From Elusimicrobiota bacterium (GTDB taxonomy: Bacteria; Elusimicrobiota; Elusimicrobia; UBA1565; UBA9628), in contig JACRNU010000025.1 in assembly GCA_016234805.1 (NCBI GenBank), positions 1-46,709 of the forward strand: DNA of 46,709 nucleotides. The letters run 5' to 3'. The notes under the pieces are model-generated. The model worked only from the letters and a program-made list of their open reading frames with translations. It was not told where the DNA came from and ran no database searches. The position numbers and the translations under genes were made by a program. This document shows positions 16,256-23,398 of the stretch, in pieces (the first letter of the stretch is position 1; each line of letters starts with the position of its first letter).

Positions 16256-16675
16256 GTGAGTGCGTCCAACCCGCCTGACCACCCCATGAAACCGCCGAAA
16301 CCTTGGCATTGCGAGGTCGTCGATGCCGCGACATTCTGGCGATCCCTGCTGCCGAATGGGTCCAGCGTGGTCCTGGGGCTGGCGGGGGGGCCGTTGTGGA
16401 TTCCGGACAATGGGAAACGAAGGGGGCAGGGCCAGGTCAGGTCGCCCGATTCGGAGTTTATGACGATGTGGGATATCGCCCAGACATTGGGCATCAGCTA
16501 CCACTGGGTCTCGCGGAACTGGAAGAGGATGGGTCTGCACCCCCACCGCGCCGCCGGCCGGGTCCTGCTCTTCAGGCGGAGCGAGGTCGACGCCTACATC
16601 GCGAGGAAGCGCCTCCGTGTTGGTCGCGGGGGCAGGCCTCAGAAAGTAATCGGGATCACCTATGAACCGCGCTAA
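16256..16675 (+). CDS. Excisionase-like helix-turn-helix protein
   Basis: This encodes 139 residues. The C-terminal half (about 68-125) is a MerR/excisionase-type winged helix: MTMWDIAQTLGISYHWVSRNW, then RVLLFRRSEVDAYIARKRL, followed by a basic tail. The N-terminal ~65 residues have no recognisable domain. GTG 16256 has AGGGG 5 nt upstream; ATG 16286 is an alternative. Its 3' end overlaps the integrase start by 14 bp, so the two are coupled. The context makes it the likely recombination directionality factor of the element, although a plain regulator is possible. Confidence 0.78.
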   Translation: MSASNPPDHPMKPPKPWHCEVVDAATFWRSLLPNGSSVVLGLAGGPLWIPDNGKRRGQGQVRSPDSEFMTMWDIAQTLGISYHWVSRNWKRMGLHPHRAAGRVLLFRRSEVDAYIARKRLRVGRGGRPQKVIGITYEPR

Positions 16676-17816
16676 GGGTTATCAGCTTAACGTCCAGCGC
16701 CTGGATCGCGATCGGGTGCGGCTCGACTTCACCCACGAAGGACAGCGCATACGGGGCATCGTGATGATCGAAGCCTTGGTGGCCTTCGTCAACGGCGGGA
16801 TCGACACGCAGGTGAACCTGGCTCCTGGAGCGTCGATCACGACGCTGGCCGACTTCACTCAGGACATGTATGTCCCGGTCGAGGTCAAGACCAGGCTCTC
16901 GAATCCTAAGTCACGAGACGCGGAAATCGACTGTGTTAGGGCGCTGTGTCTCAAGTTGGGATCGAAGGCGGTCCACCGGATCACTGCACAGGATGCGGAG
17001 GACTGTAGGGAGGCGTGGGCCCGTGCTGGCATCGTGAACGTCAGCATCAAGAAGCGGCTCTGGTGCCTTCGGCGAGTCATGGATTATGCGGTTCGGCGTG
17101 GGCTCATCGCTGTCAATCCCGTGCCGCCGGTTCAGGGGCTGAGTTCCGGCAGCCGCAGGGACATCTACCTGACTCGACAGCAGATCGACTTCTTGCTGGA
17201 GCACTGCGGTCCGGTCATCCGCGTGCTCGTCGAGTTTATGATTTGGACGGGAGCGAGGATCAATGAGGCCCTCGACCTCAAGAAGGGGGACATCAAGGGC
17301 GGAAAACTCTTCCTGCCGACCGAGAAGCGAAGGTGCCCACCTCGGGACTTCATGCGGGAGTTGGACATCGAGAGCTTGGGCCCGCGCTTCGCTCGACTCC
17401 TCGGCGAACTCAAGCCTCACCCGAAGACGGGGTTCTACTTCTATGCGCCGGGCTCGGATGGGAGGCCGTTGTCCTACACCTACTTCCAGAGGCTGTTCAG
17501 TGAGGCGAAGAAGGCGGCGGGGCTGGAACACATCCGGCCTCACGATACGCGCGGGACCTTCACGGTCCATCGGTCGCTGGTGGTCAAGACCGTTCGTCAA
17601 CTTCAGATCGAACTTGGCCAGAGCGACGTTCGGTCCATCGACTCCTACCTCGCGCGGGTCAAGTCCTTCGATCCGAAGGAGTCGATCTTCTTCGTTGAAC
17701 CGAAGCAGCCTGAGGCCGTCCCCCAAGCCGCTCCGCCTGCTCCTGCGGTCTCAGTGAGCGACATGCCGAGGCCAGCAGAGCCGCTGGTGCCTCCGGCACC
17801 CCCGCTGCTGCACTGA
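16662..17816 (+). CDS. Tyrosine recombinase / integrase of the tRNA-Cys element
   Basis: The 384-aa protein has an N-terminal arm/SAM-like region (to about residue 150) and a phage-integrase catalytic domain. Visible catalytic residues are Arg199 in TGARINEALDL, His294 and Arg297 in HDTR, and the nucleophile Tyr329 in SIDSYL. The usual His/Trp of the LGH motif is Gln320 here (ELGQSD), an uncommon but tolerated change. A Pro/Ala-rich tail of ~35 residues follows. ATG 16662 lies inside the end of the HTH gene. It sits 170 bp from the intact tRNA-Cys, the usual position of an integrase next to its att site. Confidence 0.93.
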   Translation: MNRAKGYQLNVQRLDRDRVRLDFTHEGQRIRGIVMIEALVAFVNGGIDTQVNLAPGASITTLADFTQDMYVPVEVKTRLSNPKSRDAEIDCVRALCLKLGSKAVHRITAQDAEDCREAWARAGIVNVSIKKRLWCLRRVMDYAVRRGLIAVNPVPPVQGLSSGSRRDIYLTRQQIDFLLEHCGPVIRVLVEFMIWTGARINEALDLKKGDIKGGKLFLPTEKRRCPPRDFMRELDIESLGPRFARLLGELKPHPKTGFYFYAPGSDGRPLSYTYFQRLFSEAKKAAGLEHIRPHDTRGTFTVHRSLVVKTVRQLQIELGQSDVRSIDSYLARVKSFDPKESIFFVEPKQPEAVPQAAPPAPAVSVSDMPRPAEPLVPPAPPLLH

Positions 17817-17851
17817 TCTTGTGGGTCGTCCGGGCCATGCCCACAGCTAAA

Positions 17852-17907
17852 CTTGACACCCTCATCTCGTCGTGTTTCGGGTCAAACCTTGACACAAATC
17901 TTGACAC
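17852..17907 (+). promoter_or_regulatory. Right arm-type repeats (CTTGACAC x3), putative integrase sites
   Basis: CTTGACAC at 17852-17859, 17888-17895 and 17900-17907. The last two are 12 bp apart, the same period as the CATGACAC pair near attL; the first is 36 bp (three periods) upstream. They contain TTGACA, so a role as -35 boxes must be considered, but no -10 lies at the right distance. Confidence 0.5.
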
Positions 17908-17956
17908 TTTTCCAACCCTCTCCCGGCTACCGAATCCGGGGGCCAGAAAAAATTGT

Positions 17957-17962
17957 TATACT
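17957..17962 (+). promoter_or_regulatory. -10 box of the present tRNA-Cys promoter
   Basis: TATACT, 27 bp upstream of the repeat, the same spacing as at the orphaned left copy. No convincing -35 is seen 17 bp upstream. It lies inside element-derived DNA. Confidence 0.5.
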
Positions 17963-17983
17963 AGGTCTGTCTTATCCCCTATC

Positions 17984-18024
17984 CGGTGCGATACCCAAGT
18001 GGTCCAAGGGGACGGTCTGCAAAA
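17984..18024 (+). repeat. attR: 41-bp tRNA-Cys 5'-half repeat
   Basis: Second copy of the 41-bp segment at 11736-11776. Here it continues into the intact 3' half of the tRNA. Confidence 0.85.
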
Positions 18025-18061
18025 CCGTTATTCACGGGTTCGAATCCCGTTCGCACCTCCA
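17985..18061 (+). tRNA. tRNA-Cys (GCA)
   Basis: The acceptor strands GGTGCGA (17985-17991) and TCGCACC (18051-18057) pair fully. The anticodon stem ACGGT/ACCGT encloses the loop CTGCAAA with anticodon GCA. The T arm is ACGGG-TTCGAAT-CCCGT. The discriminator base is T, as expected for tRNA-Cys, and CCA is encoded (18059-18061). Its 5' half and promoter belong to the integrated element. Confidence 0.95.
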
Positions 18062-18205
18062 ACCGATGCATTCTCTGGGTCTTGCGCGATTCCGATTTCC
18101 CCGTTATAGTCCTTAAGACGGTTCTGAGTAGTTCTTCCGTTGTTTGCCGTTGCCGTGAGGTCGTTGATGTCGTTGGTCGTCCGGTCGTTCGGACCACGCA
18201 TCGTG

Positions 18206-18237
18206 AGAGCCCCGGAAAGCCGGGGCTCTTCGTTTTT
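18206..18237 (+). terminator. Intrinsic terminator downstream of tRNA-Cys
   Basis: AGAGCCCCGG (18206-18215), loop AAAG, CCGGGGCTCT (18220-18229), then TCGTTTTT. The ~145 bp between the tRNA and this hairpin contain GTCGTT-rich sequence and no open frame I trust; a small RNA in the tRNA transcript is possible. Confidence 0.85.
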
Positions 18238-18273
18238 CACTGATTTTCCAGAAAATCTGGGGCAATCTCGTGC

Positions 18274-18355
18274 TATAATATTGGTGGGGGTAGACGTAAG
18301 TCCCCAGCACAGACGTAAGTCTGTAAACGAAGCAATACAGAGGAATACAAACATA
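18274..18355 (+). promoter_or_regulatory. cspA promoter and structured 5' leader
   Basis: An extended -10 (TGCTATAAT, hexamer 18274-18279) is followed by two hairpins built from the repeated AGACGTAAGTC (18292-18302 and 18311-18321). The second is a perfect 6-bp stem ACAGAC/GTCTGT with a GTAA (GNRA) tetraloop at 18309-18324. The first has GAC/GTC around the same loop, extended by GGG/CCC across a 2-nt bulge. GAGGAA at 18340-18345 is a Shine-Dalgarno-like site. Structured leaders are known for cold-shock genes. Confidence 0.65.
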
Positions 18356-18559
18356 ATGCCTACGGGAAAAGTGAAGTGGTTCAATGATCAGAAGGGATTC
18401 GGCTTCATCACGCCGGATGACGGCTCAAAGGATCTTTTCGTCCATCACTCGTCCATCACGGGTGACGGGTTCAAGACTTTGGCCGAGAATCAGGCCGTCG
18501 AGTTCACGACCGAGCAGTCCGACAAGGGCCCTCGCGCCGGGAACGTCCGGAAGATCTGA
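18356..18559 (+). CDS. Cold-shock protein, CspA family
   Basis: This 67-aa single cold-shock domain has both RNA-binding motifs: RNP1 (KGFGFITP, about residues 15-22) and RNP2 (DLFVHHSSI, about 29-37). Family members bind single-stranded RNA/DNA and melt mRNA structure at low temperature. The start ATG 18356 gives the canonical [11 protein letters not shown]-terminus; an upstream in-frame extension is not credible. The gene is monocistronic, with its own promoter and structured leader and a strong terminator right after the stop. Confidence 0.97.
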   Translation: MPTGKVKWFNDQKGFGFITPDDGSKDLFVHHSSITGDGFKTLAENQAVEFTTEQSDKGPRAGNVRKI

Positions 18560-18575
18560 GCCCTCAGCAGTAAAA

Positions 18576-18613
18576 GGCCGCCCGCATCCTCGCGATGCGG
18601 GCGGCCTCTTTTT
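18576..18613 (+). terminator. Intrinsic terminator of cspA, possibly bidirectional
   Basis: A perfect 13-bp stem, GGCCGCCCGCATC (18576-18588) and GATGCGGGCGGCC (18594-18606), has loop CTCGC, then TCTTTTT. A run of four A before the stem would give TTTT on the minus strand, serving the convergent gene as well. Confidence 0.92.
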
Positions 18614-18616
18614 GGA

Positions 18617-19333
18617 TCAGTCGCGGAAGAAGTCGTGGTCCCAGCCGCCGCCGAACTCGATGGTCATCACCTTGTCGTTCTTGCCGCCGCCCCAGTAGCC
18701 CTCGGACTTCTCCTCCCCGTCCTCCAGCCAGCTGATGCGGCCGCGGTCGGTCTTGGCGTCGTAGGTGATGACGATCTCGGTGAGCTTGTCCTCGACCGGG
18801 CCCCAGGCTTCTTCCTGCCGGCGGCGGCCCTGGTAGCGCATGGAGTCCTTGCCCGTGGCCGGGTCGCGCTTGAGGGTGATGATGCCGTCGATGTAGCCGG
18901 TCTTGACCTCCATGGACAGCTCGAAGGGGTCGTTGACGAGGACCTTGAAAGAGCCGTTGCCCTGCTTGCCCGGGCCGTCGATCTTGCCTTTGCTGCCTGC
19001 CGTGCCCATGGAACGGAAGCCCGTGTTGATGGGGGACTGGTCAAGGGCCGCCGGCTTGGGCTTGGGCCGCTTGCCGTTGCAATTCGAGCCGAAGACTCCG
19101 CAGGCAAGGTCCGGGATGCCTTCGCAGTCTTCCGAGTCTCTGCCCTGGGCCGGAGCAGGGCAGGATGCGGGACTGGGAGGTTTGCCGAAGGAAGGGTTGG
19201 AGAGGGACCTGGCCTTGCCGATGAGCCCGCTGGCTTGTTCCGCAGGCAGCCAGGAGTCGGCGGAAGGCGCCGGCCCGGCAAGGGCTGGTGCCGCGAGAAG
19301 GCACGGAAGCAGAGCGGCCGATAAACCCTTCAT
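18617..19333 (-). CDS. Secreted hypothetical protein
   Basis: This encodes 238 residues with a signal peptide (LSAALLPCLLAAPALA, probable cut before GPAPS). A Cys-containing linker (residues 55-90, four Cys) and Lys/Pro-rich segment follow. The C-terminal ~110-residue beta-rich part (from about residue 125) contains FELSMEVKTGYIDGIITLKR and ends in WDHDFFRD. No family recognised. It is convergent with cspA, sharing the terminator between them, and has its own start at ATG 19333 without a clear ribosome binding site. From 19,334 to 19,490 I see no gene. Confidence 0.75.
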   Translation of the reverse strand: MKGLSAALLPCLLAAPALAGPAPSADSWLPAEQASGLIGKARSLSNPSFGKPPSPASCPAPAQGRDSEDCEGIPDLACGVFGSNCNGKRPKPKPAALDQSPINTGFRSMGTAGSKGKIDGPGKQGNGSFKVLVNDPFELSMEVKTGYIDGIITLKRDPATGKDSMRYQGRRRQEEAWGPVEDKLTEIVITYDAKTDRGRISWLEDGEEKSEGYWGGGKNDKVMTIEFGGGWDHDFFRD

Positions 19334-19494
19334 CGGATTCGTACATGGTATGCGAGAACCGGATTTTCAGCTAGGGGCTATGGGCCCAGGCAGATGTGGG
19401 TCCTAGGGCCTAGGAAACACCTGATTTGAAGCAACATTCTTGCCAATGAATTAACGTGCATTTATAACGCCTAATTATGGTGTGCTCGTCGATG

Positions 19495-19538
19495 CTCCGT
19501 CGAGGGCCCTTGTGTTTCTCGACGGAGGCCGCTATACT
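19495..19538 (+). promoter_or_regulatory. Promoter overlapped by a 10-bp palindrome
   Basis: CTCCGTCGAG (19495-19504) and CTCGACGGAG (19518-19527) are perfect inverted repeats. The promoter TTGTGT (19510-19515), 17-bp spacer, TATACT (19533-19538) lies over the right arm. A repressor bound to the palindrome would block the promoter. Confidence 0.6.
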
Positions 19539-19580
19539 ATTGTGCACGGGGAACAAGGGTTATGTTCCAAGGGATCCGAA

Positions 19581-20567
19581 ATGAAACCATCGTCGGTAAA
19601 GGTGGCTGCTCTCGGCTTCACCCTTGGCACTTTCGTTGCCCTCCCTCTCTCCCACGCCAGCACCCACCCGCTGGGCTTTGAGGAATCCTTCAAGGGAGTG
19701 TTCCGCCATCTCTACGCCCCGGTGGAAGGCTTCAAGCACAAGCAGGCGGAGATCGCGCCTCCGGTCCCTTATGCGAGGCTCATCGAGATCTCGGATGCCG
19801 TGTTCGAGTCCTCGCCCAAGGCCTCGGCTGAACTGGCGCATCTCAAGCTCGTGGCTCACGACGACCTCATCTCCAGCGGCGGCTGGGAGGAGTTCAGCCA
19901 ATTCGAGGACTCCCTGGGACGGAACCTGAACAGGAAGGGCGTCTTCTTCTCTCCAGGCATGCGGCGGAAGATCTATGTGGTGGGCGCCGGCCTCATGTGG
20001 CATCAGGCCCAGCACATCTACGACAGCCGGATCCCGTCCATCAAGGCCGCGGAAAGCGCGGGCGGGACTCCGCTCGAGTCCATCGAGGCTGAGACGCGCG
20101 GCTGGCAGGCGGGCTGCAGCTTCTGGAAAGCGGGCAACGGCATGAACGTGTCCATGGGCGGCAATCCCTACGCGGACGCGTTCGGGTGCTCTGAAGGGTT
20201 TCCCAAGGCGTATCACTGCAAGTACCATTCCGCGGCCGAGGCCGTCATCCTGACGACCTACAAGATGAAGCTCCTGGACCGCATCGGCGAGGAGGGAACG
20301 GCTGAGTCCGCGGCAGGCATCCCCGACCTTGCCGGCGCGCGGGCCGGGCTTGAGCTCGAGCTGGCCGCTGCCTGCGCCGAGTTCGAGCGCGGGACCAAGG
20401 GCAACCCCTTGAGCCTCGAGGGCTTCCGGTTCGAGTGGACCGTGAGCCAGTGCGTGGACAAGGCCCTGCGGACCGTCAATGCTCCGGGCTGGAAATCCTC
20501 CAAGGAACTCTGTCCTGCCCGGGCCGACTCAGCGGATGCTGGTGTCAGACATCGTGGGTTTCCTTGA
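19581..20567 (+). CDS. Secreted hypothetical protein
   Basis: ATG 19581, preceded by AAGGGAT, opens a 328-aa protein with a signal peptide (VAALGFTLGTFVALPLSHA). The mature part is mostly helical with several Cys and His (GLMWHQAQHIYDS near residue 143, YHCKYHSAAEAV near 215). I recognise no family; the HxxxH-like spacing alone does not justify calling a peptidase. The last codons (AGVRHRGFP) are read from a GCTGGTGTCAG repeat, and the 3' end overlaps the convergent cstA gene by 23 bp. Regulation is probably through the promoter palindrome at 19495-19527. Confidence 0.72.
   Translation: MKPSSVKVAALGFTLGTFVALPLSHASTHPLGFEESFKGVFRHLYAPVEGFKHKQAEIAPPVPYARLIEISDAVFESSPKASAELAHLKLVAHDDLISSGGWEEFSQFEDSLGRNLNRKGVFFSPGMRRKIYVVGAGLMWHQAQHIYDSRIPSIKAAESAGGTPLESIEAETRGWQAGCSFWKAGNGMNVSMGGNPYADAFGCSEGFPKAYHCKYHSAAEAVILTTYKMKLLDRIGEEGTAESAAGIPDLAGARAGLELELAAACAEFERGTKGNPLSLEGFRFEWTVSQCVDKALRTVNAPGWKSSKELCPARADSADAGVRHRGFP
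20538..20550. repeat. Half copy of the GCTGGTGYCAG repeat family
   Basis: GCTGGTGTCAG (20538-20548) at the overlapping 3' ends of two convergent genes. It contributes the stop codon of cstA and final codons of the facing gene. Confidence 0.55.
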
Positions 20568-22326
20568 GCAAGGGCATCTTCAACCAGGCCCTCGCCGAGA
20601 TCACGGCCACGAACAGCACCAGAGCCATCATCAGGAGCGAGAGTGCGGCGTTGAGATAGCCCTGGAAGTCGCGCCTGGGCAGGTAATTGCCGAGGACGTT
20701 GAGCGTGCCCGCGGCCAGGGTGGTGGCCAGCATGAAGACGCAGGGCACGAGGGTGCACAGGGCATAGACCGGCTTGGCCCGGCGCAGGATGTAGGTCGTT
20801 CCCACGGCCAGCGCCAGGGTGGCCAGGAGCTGGTTGGCCACCCCGAACATGGGCCAGATCGTGGTGATGTTCCCCATCCACACCATCCCTCCCCAGGCGC
20901 CGCTGATGAGCAGGCTCGTCAGGGCCGAGCCTGGCAGCCAGTCCGTGCGCTTGAAGGGCTCCCAGGCCGAGCCCAGGATCTCCTGAAGGACGTAGCGCGC
21001 CACCCGCGTGCCCGTGTCGATGGTCGTCAGGATGAACAGGGCCTCGAACATGATGGCGAAGTGATACCAATAAGAGAGCAAGTGCTTCATCCCGGGCATG
21101 GCCGTGAAGATCTGCGCCATGCCCACGGCCAGGGATACCGCTCCCCCGGTCCTGCCGGCCAGGTCCTCGCCGACCGCGGCGCTCAGTTCCGGCAGGCGCT
21201 CGACCGCCAACCCGAGCCCCGCGAAGACCTTGGGCGGGACATTGATGGCGAAGTAATCCCCGGGCGCCAGCGAGGTCGCCGCGATGAGCGCCATGATGGA
21301 GACGAAGCCCTCGGTGAGCATGGCTCCGTACCCGATGAAGCGGATCTCGGATTCCCTCTCGATCATCTTCGGGGTGGTCCCTGAGCCGATGAGGCTGTGA
21401 AAGCCGGAGATGGCCCCGCACGCGATGGTGATGCACACGAATGGCCAGACCTTGCCCGGCACGATTGGGCCTCCCCCATGGATGAAAGGGGTCAGGGCCG
21501 GGGCCTTGAGCTCGGGACGCACCCAGAGGATGCCCAGGGCCAGCAGGAGCACGGTGCCGACCTTCATATAAGAGCTGAGATAGTCGCGTGGGCATAGGAG
21601 CAGCCACACCGGCAGGACCGAGGCGACCAGCCCATAGCCCGCCAGGATGAGGATGAGGCCGTGCCGCGAGAATGTGAACCAGCCGGCGTACGCGCTCCTG
21701 GCCACCGGCTCGCCCATCACCACCCCGAGCAGGACCAGGGAGACCCCGATGGCTGAGGCCTCGGCGACCCGGCCTGGCCTGAGCCGGTTCATGTACCAGC
21801 CGGTGAGGAGCGCGGCGGGCATGGTGGAAGCGATGGAGAAGACCCCCCAGGGGCTCTCGGCCAGGGCATTGACCACCACGAGGGAGAGGCCGGCCAGGGC
21901 CGTGATGATGATGAAGAGGACGGCCGCGCCGGTCGCGGCCCCTGCCCCGGGGCCCAGTTCCCGCCGGGCGATCTCGGTCAGGGACAGGCCGTCGTTGCGG
22001 ACCGAGGCGAAGAGCACCACGGTGTCGTGCACGCCTCCGGCCAGGACGCTGCCGATGAGGATCCATAGGAACCCGGGGAGATAGCCGAACTGCGCGGCCA
22101 AGACCGGCCCGACGAGCGGCCCCGCGCCGGCGATGGCCGCGAAATGGTGGCCGAAGAGCACGAACCGGTTGGTGGGCTTGTAATCGTAATCGTTGCGCAT
22201 GCGGTGCCCGGGGGTGGGCCGGAGGTCGTCAACGACCAAGACCTTGGCCAGCAGGAAGGCCGCGTAGTAGCGGTAGGCCAGGGCGTAGACCAGCAATGCC
22301 GTGATCAGCAGCGTCACCGCGTTCAT
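20545..22326 (-). CDS. cstA: CstA-family carbon starvation transporter
   Basis: The 593-aa polytopic membrane protein has family hallmarks: [35 protein letters not shown] near residues 45-80, GGVHD near 98, and GSGTTPKM near 318. About 16-18 hydrophobic helices are visible. CstA proteins import pyruvate or peptides under carbon limitation. A length near 590 is between the short and the ~700-aa E. coli form. ATG 22326 has only AAGG just before it; TAATCT (22339-22334) is a weak -10 with a 7-nt leader. It is divergent from a REC-GGDEF regulator, with a palindromic repeat between them. Confidence 0.95.
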   Translation of the reverse strand: MNAVTLLITALLVYALAYRYYAAFLLAKVLVVDDLRPTPGHRMRNDYDYKPTNRFVLFGHHFAAIAGAGPLVGPVLAAQFGYLPGFLWILIGSVLAGGVHDTVVLFASVRNDGLSLTEIARRELGPGAGAATGAAVLFIIITALAGLSLVVVNALAESPWGVFSIASTMPAALLTGWYMNRLRPGRVAEASAIGVSLVLLGVVMGEPVARSAYAGWFTFSRHGLILILAGYGLVASVLPVWLLLCPRDYLSSYMKVGTVLLLALGILWVRPELKAPALTPFIHGGGPIVPGKVWPFVCITIACGAISGFHSLIGSGTTPKMIERESEIRFIGYGAMLTEGFVSIMALIAATSLAPGDYFAINVPPKVFAGLGLAVERLPELSAAVGEDLAGRTGGAVSLAVGMAQIFTAMPGMKHLLSYWYHFAIMFEALFILTTIDTGTRVARYVLQEILGSAWEPFKRTDWLPGSALTSLLISGAWGGMVWMGNITTIWPMFGVANQLLATLALAVGTTYILRRAKPVYALCTLVPCVFMLATTLAAGTLNVLGNYLPRRDFQGYLNAALSLLMMALVLFVAVISARAWLKMPLLKETHDV

Positions 22327-22358
22327 CCTTTACAGATTACCAAATGCTGCTGGTGTGT

Positions 22359-22377
22359 GCTGGTGTCAGATGACACC
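22359..22377. repeat. Palindromic repeat between divergent cstA and REC-GGDEF genes
   Basis: GCTGGTGTCAG starts at 22359; GGTGTCA (22362-22368) and TGACACC (22371-22377) pair perfectly around GA. A partial copy (GCTGGTGTG) precedes it. It sits where operators would be expected, between two start codons. Confidence 0.65.
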
Positions 22378-22405
22378 GTCGTTGGCTTTGCTATGATATG
22401 GGCTA

Positions 22406-23398
22406 ATGAGCGGTGAAGGGAACAAGCCCAAGACAGGACGCAAGGGCCCGGCTTGGGACCGGACCATCCTGCTGGCGGACGACGACGCTGCCTTGCGGGA
22501 CATCATGAGGAGGGCCCTGCGGGACAACTACCGGCTCCTCGACGCTCCGAACGGGACCGATGCCCTGCGCATGGCCCAGAAGTACCTGCCGGACCTGATC
22601 CTGCTGGACGTCAACATGCCGGAGATGAACGGGGATGAGGTCGCCAAGGGGATCCGGGCCAACCCCCGAACCCGCATGATCCCCATCATCATGCTCACGG
22701 TGAACGCCGAGATCATGCACAAGCTCCAGGGCTTCGAGAGCGGGGCCGACGACTACGTCATCAAGCCCTTCGACGTGAGCGAGCTCAAGGCCCGCATCGA
22801 CGCCGTGCTCCGGCGCAACCAGGAGGCGCTCTCCGCGAGCCCGCTGACCATGCTTCCCGGCGGGGCCATGATCGAGCGGGAGACCAACGGCCGCATCCAG
22901 AACGGCGAGGCCTTCGCCTTCATCTACATCGACATCGACCACTTCAAGGCCTTCAACGACGCCTACGGCTACGCCGAGGGCGACCGGGTCATCCGCTACG
23001 CCGCGCAGATCATCGGCAAGGCCGTATCCTCTCTCGGCGGGCCGCGCGATTTCGTGGGCCACGTGGGCGGCGACGACTTCGTGGTCATCACGACCCCGGC
23101 CAAGGCGGAGAAGATCGCCCAGCGCGTGGCCGAGCACTTCGACCAGAAGGTGCCGCTCTTCTACGGCCCCGAGGACCGGCTCCGGGGCTACGTGGCGGCC
23201 AAGGACCGGCAGGGCAGGGAGGAGCGCTTCCCCATCATGTCGCTCACCATCGCCATCGCGACCAACGAGAAGCGGGTCCTCGACCGCTACGCCAAGGTCT
23301 CGGAGACCGTGGCCGAGATCAAGCGCTTCCTTAAATCCCGCGCCATGGGCCGAGGCAGTTCCTGGCTCATGGACCGCCGCCGCGACCGCGACCCTTAG
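22406..23398 (+). CDS. Response regulator with GGDEF-type output (GGDDF)
   Basis: This encodes 330 residues. The receiver domain (about 18-135) has the acidic pocket DDD at 25-27, phospho-acceptor Asp68 in LILLDVNMP, and Lys120 in VIKPF. A diguanylate-cyclase-like domain (about 145-315) has YIDIDHFKAFND and the active-site loop GGDDF (221-225) in place of GGDEF. An Asp at that position is seen in some active cyclases, so c-di-GMP synthesis is likely but not certain. There is no ribosome binding site; TATGAT (22392-22397) lies 8 nt before ATG 22406. The stop is directly followed by the next ATG with no gap. Confidence 0.88.
   Translation: MSGEGNKPKTGRKGPAWDRTILLADDDAALRDIMRRALRDNYRLLDAPNGTDALRMAQKYLPDLILLDVNMPEMNGDEVAKGIRANPRTRMIPIIMLTVNAEIMHKLQGFESGADDYVIKPFDVSELKARIDAVLRRNQEALSASPLTMLPGGAMIERETNGRIQNGEAFAFIYIDIDHFKAFNDAYGYAEGDRVIRYAAQIIGKAVSSLGGPRDFVGHVGGDDFVVITTPAKAEKIAQRVAEHFDQKVPLFYGPEDRLRGYVAAKDRQGREERFPIMSLTIAIATNEKRVLDRYAKVSETVAEIKRFLKSRAMGRGSSWLMDRRRDRDP

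Larger units (their letters stand above)
11736..18024 (+). mobile_element. Integrative element of about 6.25 kb inserted in tRNA-Cys
   Basis: The element is bounded by 41-bp direct repeats of the tRNA-Cys 5' half and carries its own tyrosine integrase beside the intact tRNA. An excisionase-like HTH gene overlaps the integrase, and an Arc-like regulator is transcribed divergently. Cargo is an AlbA_2/HATPase protein and an HNH nuclease. A truncated IS481-like element and gene remnants fill the middle. The element supplies the present tRNA's 5' half and promoter. It has no replication or conjugation genes, so it is either mobilised in trans or a decaying genomic island. Confidence 0.85.

Noticed and set aside
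16144..16494. N-terminal extension of the Arc-like protein
   Set aside because: The extension runs antisense through the promoter region and the HTH gene and has no domain; the leaderless start at 16143 is better.
17819..18109. Short plus-strand frames across the tRNA-Cys gene
   Set aside because: They read through att and tRNA sequence and have no coding features.
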